Part shown: piece by piece, positions 28,376 to 37,437 of the stretch
Layout of the letters: every line of letters begins with the position of its first letter
How positions within the stretch are numbered: position 1 is the stretch's first letter
Assembly (NCBI RefSeq): GCF_013201075.1
Contig: NZ_CP053708.1
Location: 3,973,501 to 4,037,500, forward strand
Source of the DNA: Lichenicola cladoniae
Lineage (GTDB): Bacteria; Pseudomonadota; Alphaproteobacteria; Acetobacterales; Acetobacteraceae
Length of the DNA: 64,000 nt
Direction of reading: 5' to 3'
Notes under the pieces: model-generated
What the model saw: the letters and a program-made list of their open reading frames with translations, nothing else
Told to the model about the DNA's origin: nothing
Databases searched by the model: none
Translations under genes and position numbers: made by a program

Positions 28376-29488
28376 TCAAGCAGACTCCCTGAGCAGTGCC
28401 AGATAGTCCTCACGCGTGGGGATGCGCGGGTTGGTGAGATGGCAATGATCCCTCATTGCCTCGCCAGCGACGGTCTCCATGATCGGATCGGTGACGAGCA
28501 TGGCACGCAGTCCGGACGGCAGGCCCAGGTTGCGGCACAGCGTCTGCACCGCCTGGTCTGGCTCCTCTCCGAAAATGTCGCGCAGCGTGTCCCACTTTGC
28601 ACCGATGACACTGCGGTTGAACCGCAATACCGCCGGCATCAGCACCGCGTTCAGTGTCCCGTGGTGCAGATTCAGCTCCCGGATCGCACCGAGCGGATGC
28701 GTCAGCGCATGCACCGCGCCGAGCCCCTTCTGGAACGCCAGTGCGCCTTCCAGCGCGCACATCATCATGTTCCAGCGCGCGTCGATGTCCGAACCGTTCT
28801 CGAATGCCCGGGTGATCGCCGGCAGGCCACGCCGCAGCCCGTCCAGCGCGATCGCATCGGCAGGCGGGTTGACCGCCGACGCCATGTAGGTTTCCAGGCA
28901 GTGGGAGATCGCGTCCATGCCCGTCGCGGCGGTCAGCGACGGCGGCAGCCCGTAGGTCAATTCGGGATCGCACAGAGCCACCGTCGGCAGCATGAACGGA
29001 CTGATGATCCCGAGCTTGCGGCCTTCGGCCGTAATGATGACGGCCGCGCGCCCGACTTCCGAGCCGGTTCCGGCGGTGGTCGGAACCGCGATCATCGGAC
29101 AGATCCGGCCGTGTATCCTCGCCGCGCCGCCGGCGACAGCAGCGTATTGCATGAGCGGCGGCTCATGCCCGGACAGCAGGCGGACAGCCTTGGCGAGGTC
29201 GATCGAGGACCCGCCGCCAAGGCCGACGATGCCGTCGCAGTTGCCGCTACGATATAACGCGTGCGCCGCGGTGGCCGCCGCCTCGGTCGGATTTGCCGGC
29301 GTCCCGTCGAACACGTCGACGGAGCCGGCGAGCATGGCTTGCACCCGTTGCAGGAGCCCGATGCGAACCAGCCCTTGATCGGTGACGATCAGCGGCCGCT
29401 TGATGCCGAGTTCGGCCAGCAACGCCGGCAGTTTCTGCAGTGATCCCGCTTCGAATTCGATGCGGGTCAGGTAGGTGATCAGTGCCAT
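28376..29488 (-). CDS. Iron-containing alcohol dehydrogenase
   Basis: Predicted 370-residue group III alcohol dehydrogenase that interconverts alcohols and aldehydes or ketones. The cofactor site is GLGGGSSIDLAKA, and PTTAGTGSEV follows. Metal ligands appear as Asp and His in GMDAISHCLE and His residues in GAVHALTHPLGA and LNLHHG. The ATG at 29488 is chosen; the frame extends about 150 codons upstream without coding character. It stands alone, divergent from operon C. In this setting lactaldehyde, glycolaldehyde or a polyol are plausible substrates, but none can be assigned. Confidence 0.9.
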   Translation of the reverse strand: MALITYLTRIEFEAGSLQKLPALLAELGIKRPLIVTDQGLVRIGLLQRVQAMLAGSVDVFDGTPANPTEAAATAAHALYRSGNCDGIVGLGGGSSIDLAKAVRLLSGHEPPLMQYAAVAGGAARIHGRICPMIAVPTTAGTGSEVGRAAVIITAEGRKLGIISPFMLPTVALCDPELTYGLPPSLTAATGMDAISHCLETYMASAVNPPADAIALDGLRRGLPAITRAFENGSDIDARWNMMMCALEGALAFQKGLGAVHALTHPLGAIRELNLHHGTLNAVLMPAVLRFNRSVIGAKWDTLRDIFGEEPDQAVQTLCRNLGLPSGLRAMLVTDPIMETVAGEAMRDHCHLTNPRIPTREDYLALLRESA

Positions 29489-29955
29489 GCGAGGGGTCTC
29501 TTCTGCGCCGTCCGCTGGTTCGGACAGATACCAGGCGAGCCTGCCAAGTCGCTCCCGGCGGACAGCCGCCCATCTTCGGTTGAAGTCATGAACCTGTCTC
29601 CGCTTCTGTATTCGGCTGAAGGCTGGTTGATCAGGTCCCTGGGCGATGCGCGGGGAAGTCTGCGTGCACCTCGAACATGATCTGGGCAGAAGAGGCCAGA
29701 GCCAAATGCTCCTGTCAACGCGGTGGCACCGCGAGATCCCGTACGCGGGCGGCCACCATGACGGCCGACTGTCGGCAGTACGATGGATGATTTGTCGCAG
29801 GTTGTTTGGTCTGTTGCAGCTATGGTTCGGGCGCCCACCACGCGGCTGCGTCTGCAATCGCCTGCTCCGGGATGCGTCACGGCTACATTGCCATCCATCG
29901 GACGGCGACGGTCCGAGATAGACCTGATGCCCGACACCCTGCAACTTGCTAACAT

Positions 29956-29968
29956 GTAGTTTATCTAC
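29956..29968. promoter_or_regulatory. Near-perfect palindrome upstream of operon C
   Basis: GTAGTTTATCTAC: 6-bp arms around one base with a single mismatch. It lies 34 bp upstream of a TTGACA hexamer. Candidate activator or repressor site for operon C. Confidence 0.3.
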
Positions 29969-29989
29969 GGATCGCGGACCTTCAACCTC

Positions 29990-30024
29990 TTGACACGGTC
30001 GCTTGAGCGGCCTTTTCTAGAAAA
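29990..30024 (+). promoter_or_regulatory. Possible promoter with overlapping palindrome, operon C
   Basis: TTGACA (29990-29995) matches the -35 consensus. Seventeen bases later lies TTTTCT, a poor -10, which is the first half of the perfect palindrome TTTTCTAGAAAA (30013-30024). An operator overlapping the promoter would suit repression by the RpiR-type regulator in the operon; this is inference. Confidence 0.35.
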
Positions 30025-30059
30025 ACTACAGTTATCCACAGAGATGACAGGAGGAAAAC

Positions 30060-31142
30060 GTGACAGACTCTCAAGGTAAACTACCGCGACGCCACCTGCT
30101 TCAGGCGGGTCTTGCGCTCGGAACCGCATTCGCGTTCACGTCGGCTGAGGCAGCGCCCAAGCCATTGCTGGTGTACAGCAACAAGAGCCTGGATTATTAC
30201 TTCTTCGTTGTGCAGCAGGACGCGGTTCGTCGCGCCGCCGAGGCCCAGGGCTGGGAGTTCGCGTCGGTTAACGCCAACTTCGACAATACGGTGCAGCTGC
30301 AGCAGTGGGCCAGCCTGTTGTTGCGGAACCCGGCCGCGATCGTCAGCGACCCGATCGACAGCCAGGCGATCGTCAGCGCGATCAAGCGCTTCAACTTCAA
30401 GCATATCCCGGTCGGCATCGTCGACACGCCCGCCACCGGCGGCAACGTGGCGATCACCGTCGACTTCGACAACTACCGGGGCGGCGTCATGGCCGCCGAA
30501 CAGATCGTCACCCGCCTGAAAGCCAAGAACGGCTCGCCGAAGGGCAAGGTCCTGAATTGCTATGGCGCCTTGCAGAGCGTCGCCTGGCGGCTGCGCAAGG
30601 AAGGGTTCGATGCCGAGATGGCAAAATACCCGAACATCACGGTCCTGGATCGTCCGACCGAGGGATTGCTGAACAACATGCTCAGCGTCACCATCTCGAC
30701 CTTGTCGGAACATCCCGATCTCGATGCGGTCCACGCACCGAGCGATACCCCTTCGCGCGGGATCGTGACGGCGCTGCAGCAACGCGGTCACTGGAAGAAA
30801 CGCGGCGAACAGGGCCATGTCATTTTCGTCAACGTCGATGGCGAGCCGATCGCGCTGCAGTGGATCCAGCAGGGATACATGGACGCGGAAATCTCGCAGG
30901 ATCCGATCGCCTATGCCCAGATCACCGTCGACATGATCGCGAAATATGCGATGCACGGGCAGAAGGTTCCTCTCGGTCCCTACGAGAACAAGGAATATTT
31001 CTGGGAGAAGGGCGTCATTACAGACTCGCCCTCCGGACCCTCGCTGGTCATCCCCCCGTCGATCATCGACGAGACCAACGTGACCGATCCGAGACTATGG
31101 GGAAATGTCGCCTTCAATAAATGGGGCATGCATTATTCCTGA
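30060..31142 (+). CDS. Sugar ABC transporter substrate-binding protein (Tat signal), operon C
   Basis: Predicted 360-residue periplasmic binding protein of the CUT2 type. It starts with GTG at 30060 behind AGGAGGAAAA. The signal has a twin-arginine motif (PRRHLLQA) and a hydrophobic core ending AEA-AP. Mature-part hallmarks: SLDYYFFVVQQDAVRRAAEAQG near the start and LLRNPAAIVSDPIDSQ. It is more distant from RbsB than the operon B protein, so a different pentose or a pentitol is likely. First of eleven genes running in one direction to 42017. Confidence 0.85.
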   Translation: MTDSQGKLPRRHLLQAGLALGTAFAFTSAEAAPKPLLVYSNKSLDYYFFVVQQDAVRRAAEAQGWEFASVNANFDNTVQLQQWASLLLRNPAAIVSDPIDSQAIVSAIKRFNFKHIPVGIVDTPATGGNVAITVDFDNYRGGVMAAEQIVTRLKAKNGSPKGKVLNCYGALQSVAWRLRKEGFDAEMAKYPNITVLDRPTEGLLNNMLSVTISTLSEHPDLDAVHAPSDTPSRGIVTALQQRGHWKKRGEQGHVIFVNVDGEPIALQWIQQGYMDAEISQDPIAYAQITVDMIAKYAMHGQKVPLGPYENKEYFWEKGVITDSPSGPSLVIPPSIIDETNVTDPRLWGNVAFNKWGMHYS

Positions 31143-31157
31143 TCCCCGGGAGACGCG

Positions 31158-32723
31158 ATGATGTCGACGCAAACCCTGCACCATCCCGCTACGCAGGCGA
31201 CGCCCGACGATGCGATCCTGCGCATCGAGCACCTGACCAAGGTGTATGGCGCATTCAGCGCGCTGAGCGACGTGACGCTGGATGTGCAACGCGGCTCGAT
31301 CCATGGGCTGCTCGGCGAGAACGGTGCCGGCAAGTCGACGCTGGTCGGCCTGATCGCCGGCATGCGATCACCGACCGGCGGCAGGATCGTGTTCGACGGA
31401 CACGAGATGCAGGGCGCCGACGTCAAGGCCATGGAGCAGGCGGGGGTCTTTCTCGTCACGCAGGAGCCGATGATCGTCGGTCAGCTCAGCGTGGCGGAAA
31501 ACCTTCTGCTCGGTCACTGGCCCGCACGCCGCGGCTTCATCAACTGGAAGCGGTTGCAGGCCCAGGCGCGGCTGATGCTCGAAGGCGTGCAGATCGATCC
31601 GAACGCGCTCGCCGACGATCTCCGAGCGGTCGACCGCCGCAAGCTCAATATCCTGCGTGCCCTGTTCAGCGGCGGCCGGCTCATCATCCTCGATGAGCCC
31701 ACCACGGCGCTGACCATGCGCGACCGGGCCGTGCTGTTCGATTTCATGCGCGAGCTCAAGAGCCAGGGTATCACCTTCATCTTCATCTCCCACTACAACG
31801 AGGAAATCCTCGATATCTGCGATGCCGTGACGGTACTGCGCGACGGGAAGCTGGCGGGCGGAAGCGACACCCTGGCGGACATGAGCTCCGCACACTTGTC
31901 GGAGTTGGTGCTGGGCCGGGGACTGGAATTGTTCCGCCGCGACCGGACCCGTCCCGAAGGGGAACAGGCCGGCAACAGCCTGCAGGTCGACGGCGTCGTC
32001 GCACCGAATGTACGGGTGCAGTCTTTCGCGATCGCGCGCGGAGAGGTGGTGGGCTTCGCCGGCCTGCTCGGATCCGGTGCCAAGGAGTTCGCGCAGACCC
32101 TGTTCGGCCTGAACCCTGCCACGGCAGGACGCCTGCACGCCGACGAGACCCATGTAGCCTGCTCGCTGCCGACGACACCGAGCCGCGCGCTTGCACGCGG
32201 CATCGCGTACCTGTCGGACGACCGGCGCCGTGACGGGGTGGTCGGGCTTCTGAGCATCGGCAACAACATCTCGTTATCGAGCCTTCCCGCGTTATCGCTG
32301 TTCGGCTTCGTCCGGCGGCAGGCCGAGACAAGCATGATCGGTCGCTATTTCCGCGAGCTCGGCGTCAAGGCGCCAAGCCCGGATGTCGCGGTCGACACCC
32401 TCAGCGGCGGAAACCAGCAGAAGGTCTGCCTGGGACGTCTGCTGGCGACGCAGCCGCAACTTCTCATTCTCGACGAGCCGACACGCGGCATCGATGTCGG
32501 CGTGAAGGAGGACGTCCACCGGATGGTCGACGCGCTGACCGCGCAGGGTCTCAGTGTCATCGTGGTCACCACCGATCTCGACGAGATGTCCCGGATCACC
32601 GACCGCGTCTGCATTTTTCTCGATGGCGAGATCGTCGAGACGCTGTACGGCGACGACATCACGCCCGAACGCCTGCGACAGGCTGCGTTCAGTTCCCCCA
32701 TCACCGAGGAGGTCGCAGCGTGA
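31158..32723 (+). CDS. Sugar ABC transporter ATPase (RbsA type), operon C
   Basis: Predicted 521-residue tandem ATPase. First domain: Walker A GENGAGKST, Q-loop VTQEPMIV, Walker B LIILDEPTTALT and switch His in FISHYNEE. The signature is degenerate: DDLRAVDRRKLNILRAL stands where LSIGQQQ-like sequence is expected. Second domain: the relaxed GLLGSGAKE loop, LSGGNQQKVCLGR and LLILDEPTRGIDVG. The start is ATG 31158 (a second ATG follows directly). It ends overlapping the permease GTG. Confidence 0.88.
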   Translation: MMSTQTLHHPATQATPDDAILRIEHLTKVYGAFSALSDVTLDVQRGSIHGLLGENGAGKSTLVGLIAGMRSPTGGRIVFDGHEMQGADVKAMEQAGVFLVTQEPMIVGQLSVAENLLLGHWPARRGFINWKRLQAQARLMLEGVQIDPNALADDLRAVDRRKLNILRALFSGGRLIILDEPTTALTMRDRAVLFDFMRELKSQGITFIFISHYNEEILDICDAVTVLRDGKLAGGSDTLADMSSAHLSELVLGRGLELFRRDRTRPEGEQAGNSLQVDGVVAPNVRVQSFAIARGEVVGFAGLLGSGAKEFAQTLFGLNPATAGRLHADETHVACSLPTTPSRALARGIAYLSDDRRRDGVVGLLSIGNNISLSSLPALSLFGFVRRQAETSMIGRYFRELGVKAPSPDVAVDTLSGGNQQKVCLGRLLATQPQLLILDEPTRGIDVGVKEDVHRMVDALTAQGLSVIVVTTDLDEMSRITDRVCIFLDGEIVETLYGDDITPERLRQAAFSSPITEEVAA

Positions 32724-33781
32724 GCGAGCAGAGCGTACGGGCCGGGCAGCCCGTCATGGAGGGCAGGGCCAACTTGCCACAGGCATCCGCGTCGTCACCG
32801 GCGATTAAATCCGGAGCCGGAACCCGCTCCCGCAACATGTCTGGCCTGCGCTGGGTTCTTCAGAACTCGGTGTGGCTGTGGCTGGTCGGGCTTGTCATCA
32901 TTTTCGGCAGCCTGAACGCATTCTTCTTCAGCGTTGCCAACCTCCAGAACGTCATGATCCAGGCGACCGTGCTGGGGCTGCTCGCCCTCGCCGTGTCCCT
33001 GCCGCTGCTGATCGCCGAGATCGACCTCTCGATCGCCAGCAACATGGGCTTCTCGTCGGTAGTCGGCGCGATGCTGGTCAGTACCGGCCACTGGCCCTGG
33101 TGGCTCGGCATGGTTGCCGGTGTCAGCGTCGGCACCCTCGTCGGCTTCTTCAACGGCGTCTGCATCACCTCGCTCCGCATGGTGTCGCTAATCGAGACCC
33201 TGGCGATGATGATCATCCTGCAGGGCGCGTTGCTGGCGATCACGCACGGAAGCACGATCACCGATCTTCCAAATGGCTACTACTGGATCGGCCAGACGAC
33301 GGTGTTCGGCTGGCCGTTGATGCCGGTGATTTTCGTGCTCGCCCTGATCGGCATGATGGTGTTCCTGCGCCTGACCGTACCGGGCCGGAGCGTCTATGCT
33401 GTCGGCGGCAACCCCCTGGCGGCGGCGAGCGCCGGCGTGCGCGTGCGCAGGATCAAGATCCTCGCCTTCACGGCCTCCGGCTTCCTGTCGTCGATCGCCG
33501 GATACCTGCTGGCATCGTGGCAGATGGCGATCACCTCGAACCAGGGCTCCGGGTTCCTGCTGTACGCCATCGCGGCCCCGATCATCGGCGGGGTGAGCGT
33601 GTTCGGCGGCCGCGGCCATGTTCTCGGCATCCTGGGCGGCGTGCTGCTGCTGACGGTCATTCATGTCGGGCTGTCGATCGTGAACGTGCCCTCGTTCTAT
33701 GTGGACATGATCGGTGGTTTCGCGATCTTCATCGCCGTTGCGATCGACGCGATGCGCGTCCAGATCTCGTCCCCGCGCTAG
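32720..33781 (+). CDS. Sugar ABC transporter permease (RbsC type), operon C
   Basis: Predicted 353-residue inner-membrane permease starting with GTG at 32720, overlapping the ATPase stop (GTGA) and preceded by GAGGAGG. A 40-residue polar N-terminus precedes the first helix. Hallmarks: LLIAEIDLSIASNMGFSSVV (replacing the usual GGIDLSVG), SVYAVGGNPLAAASAGV and IIGGVSVFGGRGHV. Eight to ten helices are visible. It completes the transporter of operon C. Confidence 0.88.
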   Translation: MSEQSVRAGQPVMEGRANLPQASASSPAIKSGAGTRSRNMSGLRWVLQNSVWLWLVGLVIIFGSLNAFFFSVANLQNVMIQATVLGLLALAVSLPLLIAEIDLSIASNMGFSSVVGAMLVSTGHWPWWLGMVAGVSVGTLVGFFNGVCITSLRMVSLIETLAMMIILQGALLAITHGSTITDLPNGYYWIGQTTVFGWPLMPVIFVLALIGMMVFLRLTVPGRSVYAVGGNPLAAASAGVRVRRIKILAFTASGFLSSIAGYLLASWQMAITSNQGSGFLLYAIAAPIIGGVSVFGGRGHVLGILGGVLLLTVIHVGLSIVNVPSFYVDMIGGFAIFIAVAIDAMRVQISSPR

Positions 33782-33805
33782 CACCGGCCCTTTGAAGGAC
33801 ACCCC

Positions 33806-34990
33806 ATGAAAACCATCGATATCCTGCCGTCCGATCATCAAGCGGCGACGCTGGTCGGACGGGTGTTCGATCCCGCCCTCGGCGGCCCATGCCTGGTCCA
33901 TCTCCGTGGCGACCGGCTTGTCGACGTCACCTCGGCAGGCCCGACCATGGCCGACCTGCTGGAACTGGACGATCCGGTCGCCGCACTCCGCGCCGTCCCG
34001 TCGACGAACTCCTATTCCTTCGAGGAGATCCTGGGCGACAGCCTGGCACGACGCACCGACCGGCCGCACCTGCTGGCGCCGTGCGATCTGCAGGCGGTCA
34101 AGGCGTGCGGCGTGACGTTCGCGCGCTCGATGATCGAGCGGGTCATCGAGGAGCGTGCCAAGGGCGATCCCGCGCGGGCGCTGGCAATTCGCGAGCAGGT
34201 CGACCAGGCCGTGGGCGGGGCACTGGCCAACGTGCAGGCCGGGTCTCCCGAGGCGGCACAGGTCAAGCAGGTGCTGATCGAGAGCGGCTACTGGTCGCAG
34301 TATCTCGAGGTCGGCATCGGGCCCGATGCGGAAGTGTTCACCAAGGCGCCGGTCCTGTCCGCGGTCGGCGTGGGGAGCGAAGTCGGCATCCTGCGCGCGT
34401 CGAGCTGGAACAACCCGGAACCGGAAGCGGTGCTGGCGGTGAACAGTCGCGGCGTCGTGCGGGGCGCCACGCTCGGCAACGACGTCAACCTGCGGGACAT
34501 CGAGGGCCGCAGCGCGCTGCTTCTCGGCAAGGCCAAGGACAACAACGCCTCCTGCGCGCTCGGCCCGTTCATCCGGCTGTTCGACGATGGTTTCGGCATC
34601 GACGACGTTCGCCGTCTCGAGATCACGCTGACCATCACCGGCGCTTCCGACAACTACGAACTGCGCGGCAGCAGCTCGATGCGCGAGATCAGCCGCGACC
34701 CGCTCGATCTGGTCTCGCAGGCGATCGGCCGGCACCACCAGTATCCGGACGGGCTGATGCTGTTCCTGGGCACGCTGTTCGCGCCGACCCAGGATCGCGA
34801 CGTGGCCGGCCAGGGCTTCACCCACAAGCAGGGCGACCGAGTCGAGATCGCGACGCCGTCGCTGGGACGCCTAGTCAACACCGTGACGTTCGCCGACGAG
34901 GCCCCTGCCTGGACCTTCGGGATCGCCGCGTTGATGCGCAACCTCGCGCAGCGCGGCCTGGTCGGCCCCGTGGACCACGCCACGCGATGA
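33806..34990 (+). CDS. FAH-family protein, probable 2-keto-3-deoxypentonate dehydratase (XylX-like)
   Basis: Predicted 394-residue protein with a C-terminal fumarylacetoacetase-type fold. Metal ligands are expected in NNPEPEAVLAVNSRG (the Glu-x-Glu) and in GNDVNLRDIEGR. The core LLLGKAKDNNASCALGPF is typical of a long FAH subfamily found beside sugar transporters, which includes the Caulobacter XylX-type dehydratases. Those turn 2-keto-3-deoxypentonate into 2-oxoglutarate semialdehyde. The aldehyde dehydrogenase two genes on could take the next step to 2-oxoglutarate. The start ATG at 33806 follows GAAGGA. Family is solid; the exact reaction is inferred from context. Confidence 0.8.
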   Translation: MKTIDILPSDHQAATLVGRVFDPALGGPCLVHLRGDRLVDVTSAGPTMADLLELDDPVAALRAVPSTNSYSFEEILGDSLARRTDRPHLLAPCDLQAVKACGVTFARSMIERVIEERAKGDPARALAIREQVDQAVGGALANVQAGSPEAAQVKQVLIESGYWSQYLEVGIGPDAEVFTKAPVLSAVGVGSEVGILRASSWNNPEPEAVLAVNSRGVVRGATLGNDVNLRDIEGRSALLLGKAKDNNASCALGPFIRLFDDGFGIDDVRRLEITLTITGASDNYELRGSSSMREISRDPLDLVSQAIGRHHQYPDGLMLFLGTLFAPTQDRDVAGQGFTHKQGDRVEIATPSLGRLVNTVTFADEAPAWTFGIAALMRNLAQRGLVGPVDHATR

Positions 34991-35952
34991 GTCCTGCAAG
35001 GAAGCGCGTCGTCGTCACGGATCTCCGGTTCGAGGGACTTGCGCACGAGCGGGCTGCCGCGGAACGCCACGGCGCTTCGTTCCAGGAGTTCGACTGCCAT
35101 GACGAAGCCGGGGTGGTGGACGCACTGCGGGACGCCGACATCGCGTTCGTCAATCTCGTGCAGGTGACGGAAGCGGCCCTCGCCGGCATGCGCGCGGATG
35201 GCCTGGTGGTGCGCTACGGCATCGGCACCGACAATGTCGATGTCGATGCGGCCCGCCGGCTCGGGATCAGGGTCGCCAACGTCCCGGACTACGGAAGCGA
35301 CACCGTCGCGGATCACGCGTCGGCCTCCATGCTGGCGCTGCTGCGCCGGTTGCCGATGTTCGACGCGGCGATCCGGCACGATGGCTGGATCAACCCGGAT
35401 ACCGTCGGCCACCTGCCTTCCCTGTCCGCCACCACCGTCGGACTGGTGGGCGTCGGCCGGATCGGCCTGCTGGTCGCGCGCCGGCTGCAGGCGTTCGGCA
35501 TCAGGATCCTGGCCACGGACCCGTTCGCGGATGCCGACGCGCTCCGCGCAGCCAATGTCGAGGCGGTCTCGCTCGAAACGCTATTGGGCGACGCGCACGG
35601 TATCTCGCTGCATCTCCCGGCAACGCCCGCGACCCGTCACATCATCGGCCCGGCATCGATCGGCCGGATGCGGCGCGGTGCGATGCTGGTGAACACGGCG
35701 CGCGGCGCGCTGGTGGATGAAACCGCACTGGCCGAAGCGCTCGGCGACGGGCGTCTCGGCGGCGCCGCCCTCGACGTGTTCGACCCCGAGCCGCTTGCGC
35801 CGAACTCGCCGCTGCGGACCCTGAGCAACGTCATCCTGACGCCGCACGCGGCATTCTACTCGGTGCAGAGCCTGGAAGCATTGCAGCGCCTCGCATCCGA
35901 GGAAGCGGCACGTGCGCTGGCGGGCGAGCCGCTTCGCTCGCGGATAGCATGA
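34987..35952 (+). CDS. D-isomer-specific 2-hydroxyacid dehydrogenase
   Basis: Predicted 321-residue NAD(P)-dependent enzyme. The cofactor motif is GLVGVGRIG near residue 155. Catalytic Arg lies in NTARGALVDE, Glu in DVFDPEP, and His in LTPHAAFYS. The N-terminal catalytic lobe carries RYGIGTDNVDVDAA. Such enzymes reduce glyoxylate, hydroxypyruvate or similar 2-keto acids, or run in reverse. The start ATG overlaps the FAH stop (ATGA) and its stop overlaps the next start, so all three are translationally coupled. The substrate in this operon is unknown. Confidence 0.88.
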   Translation: MSPARKRVVVTDLRFEGLAHERAAAERHGASFQEFDCHDEAGVVDALRDADIAFVNLVQVTEAALAGMRADGLVVRYGIGTDNVDVDAARRLGIRVANVPDYGSDTVADHASASMLALLRRLPMFDAAIRHDGWINPDTVGHLPSLSATTVGLVGVGRIGLLVARRLQAFGIRILATDPFADADALRAANVEAVSLETLLGDAHGISLHLPATPATRHIIGPASIGRMRRGAMLVNTARGALVDETALAEALGDGRLGGAALDVFDPEPLAPNSPLRTLSNVILTPHAAFYSVQSLEALQRLASEEAARALAGEPLRSRIA

Positions 35953-37430
35953 CCGACCAGCCCACCATGATCGCGGAGACATCGATGACAGGCGAGCAAT
36001 CCCCCTCCATCCTCATCGACGGGATCTGGTCCACGGACGGTGCCGAGGGATGGTTCACGGTGAGCAATCCTGCGACCGAGCAGCCACTGGCACAGGTCGC
36101 CACTGCCGGAGCCGCGATGGTGGATCGTGCGGTGCAGGCAGCACGCCGGGCATTCCCGGCCTGGCGGGATCTCGGCCCGCACAAGCGTGCGACCCTGCTC
36201 CAGGCGCTGGCGCGGGTCGTCGACGAGCGGCGGGACGCGATTGCCCGCATCATGACCGCCGAGCAGGGCAAGCCGCTGGACGAGGCACGCGGCGAAGTCA
36301 GCAAGGTCGCGCGGACGTTCGAGTTCTATGCCGGCGAAGCGGTGCGCCTGCTCGGCCAGACCATCCCGAACGAGGAAAAGGGCTTCCTCAGCCTGGTGGA
36401 GAAGGAACCGATCGGCGTCGCGGCGGCGATCGCGCCCTGGAACTATCCGGTCGAGCTGATCGGCTGGAAACTCGGGGCCGCCCTTGCCGCCGGCTGCACG
36501 CTGGTCATCAAGCCTTCCGAATATACGCCGCTTTCCGCCGTTGCCCTGATCGAGTGCGTCGGCCTTGCGGGCTTTCCCGCAGGCGTCGTCAACCTGATCC
36601 AGGGTGCAGGCCCGACGGGCGCAGCGCTGGTCTCGCATCCCGACATCGACAAGATCGCCTTCACCGGATCGGTGTCGGTCGGCGAGGACATCTTCCGCAC
36701 GATGGGCGGCATCAAGTCGGTTTCGCTCGAACTCGGCGGCAACTGCCCGATGGTGGTGGGGGCCAGCGCCGATGTCGACGCCGCGGTCGCCGGCGCGGTG
36801 CGTCGCGGCTTCCGCAACATGGGCCAGATCTGCATCGCGGTGAACCGCATCTATGTGCACCGGTCGCTGTACGAGCGGTTCCTGGCCGGGCTGGTCGAGG
36901 GGGCCGGCCGGCTCAGCATCGCCAACGGGCTGGAGCGTCCGGACGCCGATCTCGGCCCGATGACCAATATCGACGGCATCCGCAAGGTCGAACGCCACGT
37001 GGCCGATGCACGCGAGAGGGGTGCACGCCTGCTCTGCGGCGGCGGCCGCCCGGATGGTTTTTCGCATGGGTTCTTTTTCCAGCCGACGGTGTTCGCCGAT
37101 TGCACGCCGGACACGCTGGTGATGAGCGAGGAGACGTTCGGGCCGGTGCTGGGCGTGGCGCCGTTCGACACGCTGGACGAGGTCATCGCCGAAGCCAATG
37201 CCGGGCCGTACGGCCTCGCGGCCTACGTCTATGCACGCGACGTCGGTGAGATCTTCACGCTGACGCGGGCACTGTGCTTCGGCAGCATCGCCGTCAACAA
37301 CGTGGATGCGGGGATCATGAACGCACCGTATGGCGGCCGGAAGCGCAGCGGCATCGGCTACGAGCACGGGCGCGAGGGCATGGAGGGTTATCTCGCCCTC
37401 AAGCATGTCCGGCTGCGGCACGGAGCGTAA
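35949..37430 (+). CDS. NAD(P)-dependent aldehyde dehydrogenase
   Basis: Predicted 493-residue aldehyde dehydrogenase. Catalytic Cys is in NMGQICIAVNR, Glu in LELGGN, Asn in APWNYPVE, and the cofactor loop is FTGSVSVG. The C-terminal FGPVLGVAPF and GGRKRSGIGYEHG are standard. Together with the FAH-family gene it could form the last step of a non-phosphorylating pentose route (2-oxoglutarate semialdehyde to 2-oxoglutarate). Lactaldehyde or glycolaldehyde oxidation are alternatives. The start ATG at 35949 overlaps the upstream stop. Confidence 0.9.
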   Translation: MTDQPTMIAETSMTGEQSPSILIDGIWSTDGAEGWFTVSNPATEQPLAQVATAGAAMVDRAVQAARRAFPAWRDLGPHKRATLLQALARVVDERRDAIARIMTAEQGKPLDEARGEVSKVARTFEFYAGEAVRLLGQTIPNEEKGFLSLVEKEPIGVAAAIAPWNYPVELIGWKLGAALAAGCTLVIKPSEYTPLSAVALIECVGLAGFPAGVVNLIQGAGPTGAALVSHPDIDKIAFTGSVSVGEDIFRTMGGIKSVSLELGGNCPMVVGASADVDAAVAGAVRRGFRNMGQICIAVNRIYVHRSLYERFLAGLVEGAGRLSIANGLERPDADLGPMTNIDGIRKVERHVADARERGARLLCGGGRPDGFSHGFFFQPTVFADCTPDTLVMSEETFGPVLGVAPFDTLDEVIAEANAGPYGLAAYVYARDVGEIFTLTRALCFGSIAVNNVDAGIMNAPYGGRKRSGIGYEHGREGMEGYLALKHVRLRHGA

Positions 37431-37437
37431 GGCGGGC

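Larger units (their letters stand above)
29489..30059. other. Divergent regulatory region upstream of operon C
   Basis: About 570 bp without a supportable gene. The right half holds a near-perfect palindrome at 29956-29968, a TTGACA hexamer at 29990-29995 and the palindrome TTTTCTAGAAAA at 30013-30024, followed by the ribosome-binding site AGGAGG of operon C. Confidence 0.5.

Noticed and set aside
33188-34825. A 545-codon minus-strand frame opposite the permease and FAH gene of operon C
   Set aside because: Same reasons: His/Asp/Arg-rich shadow without domains.
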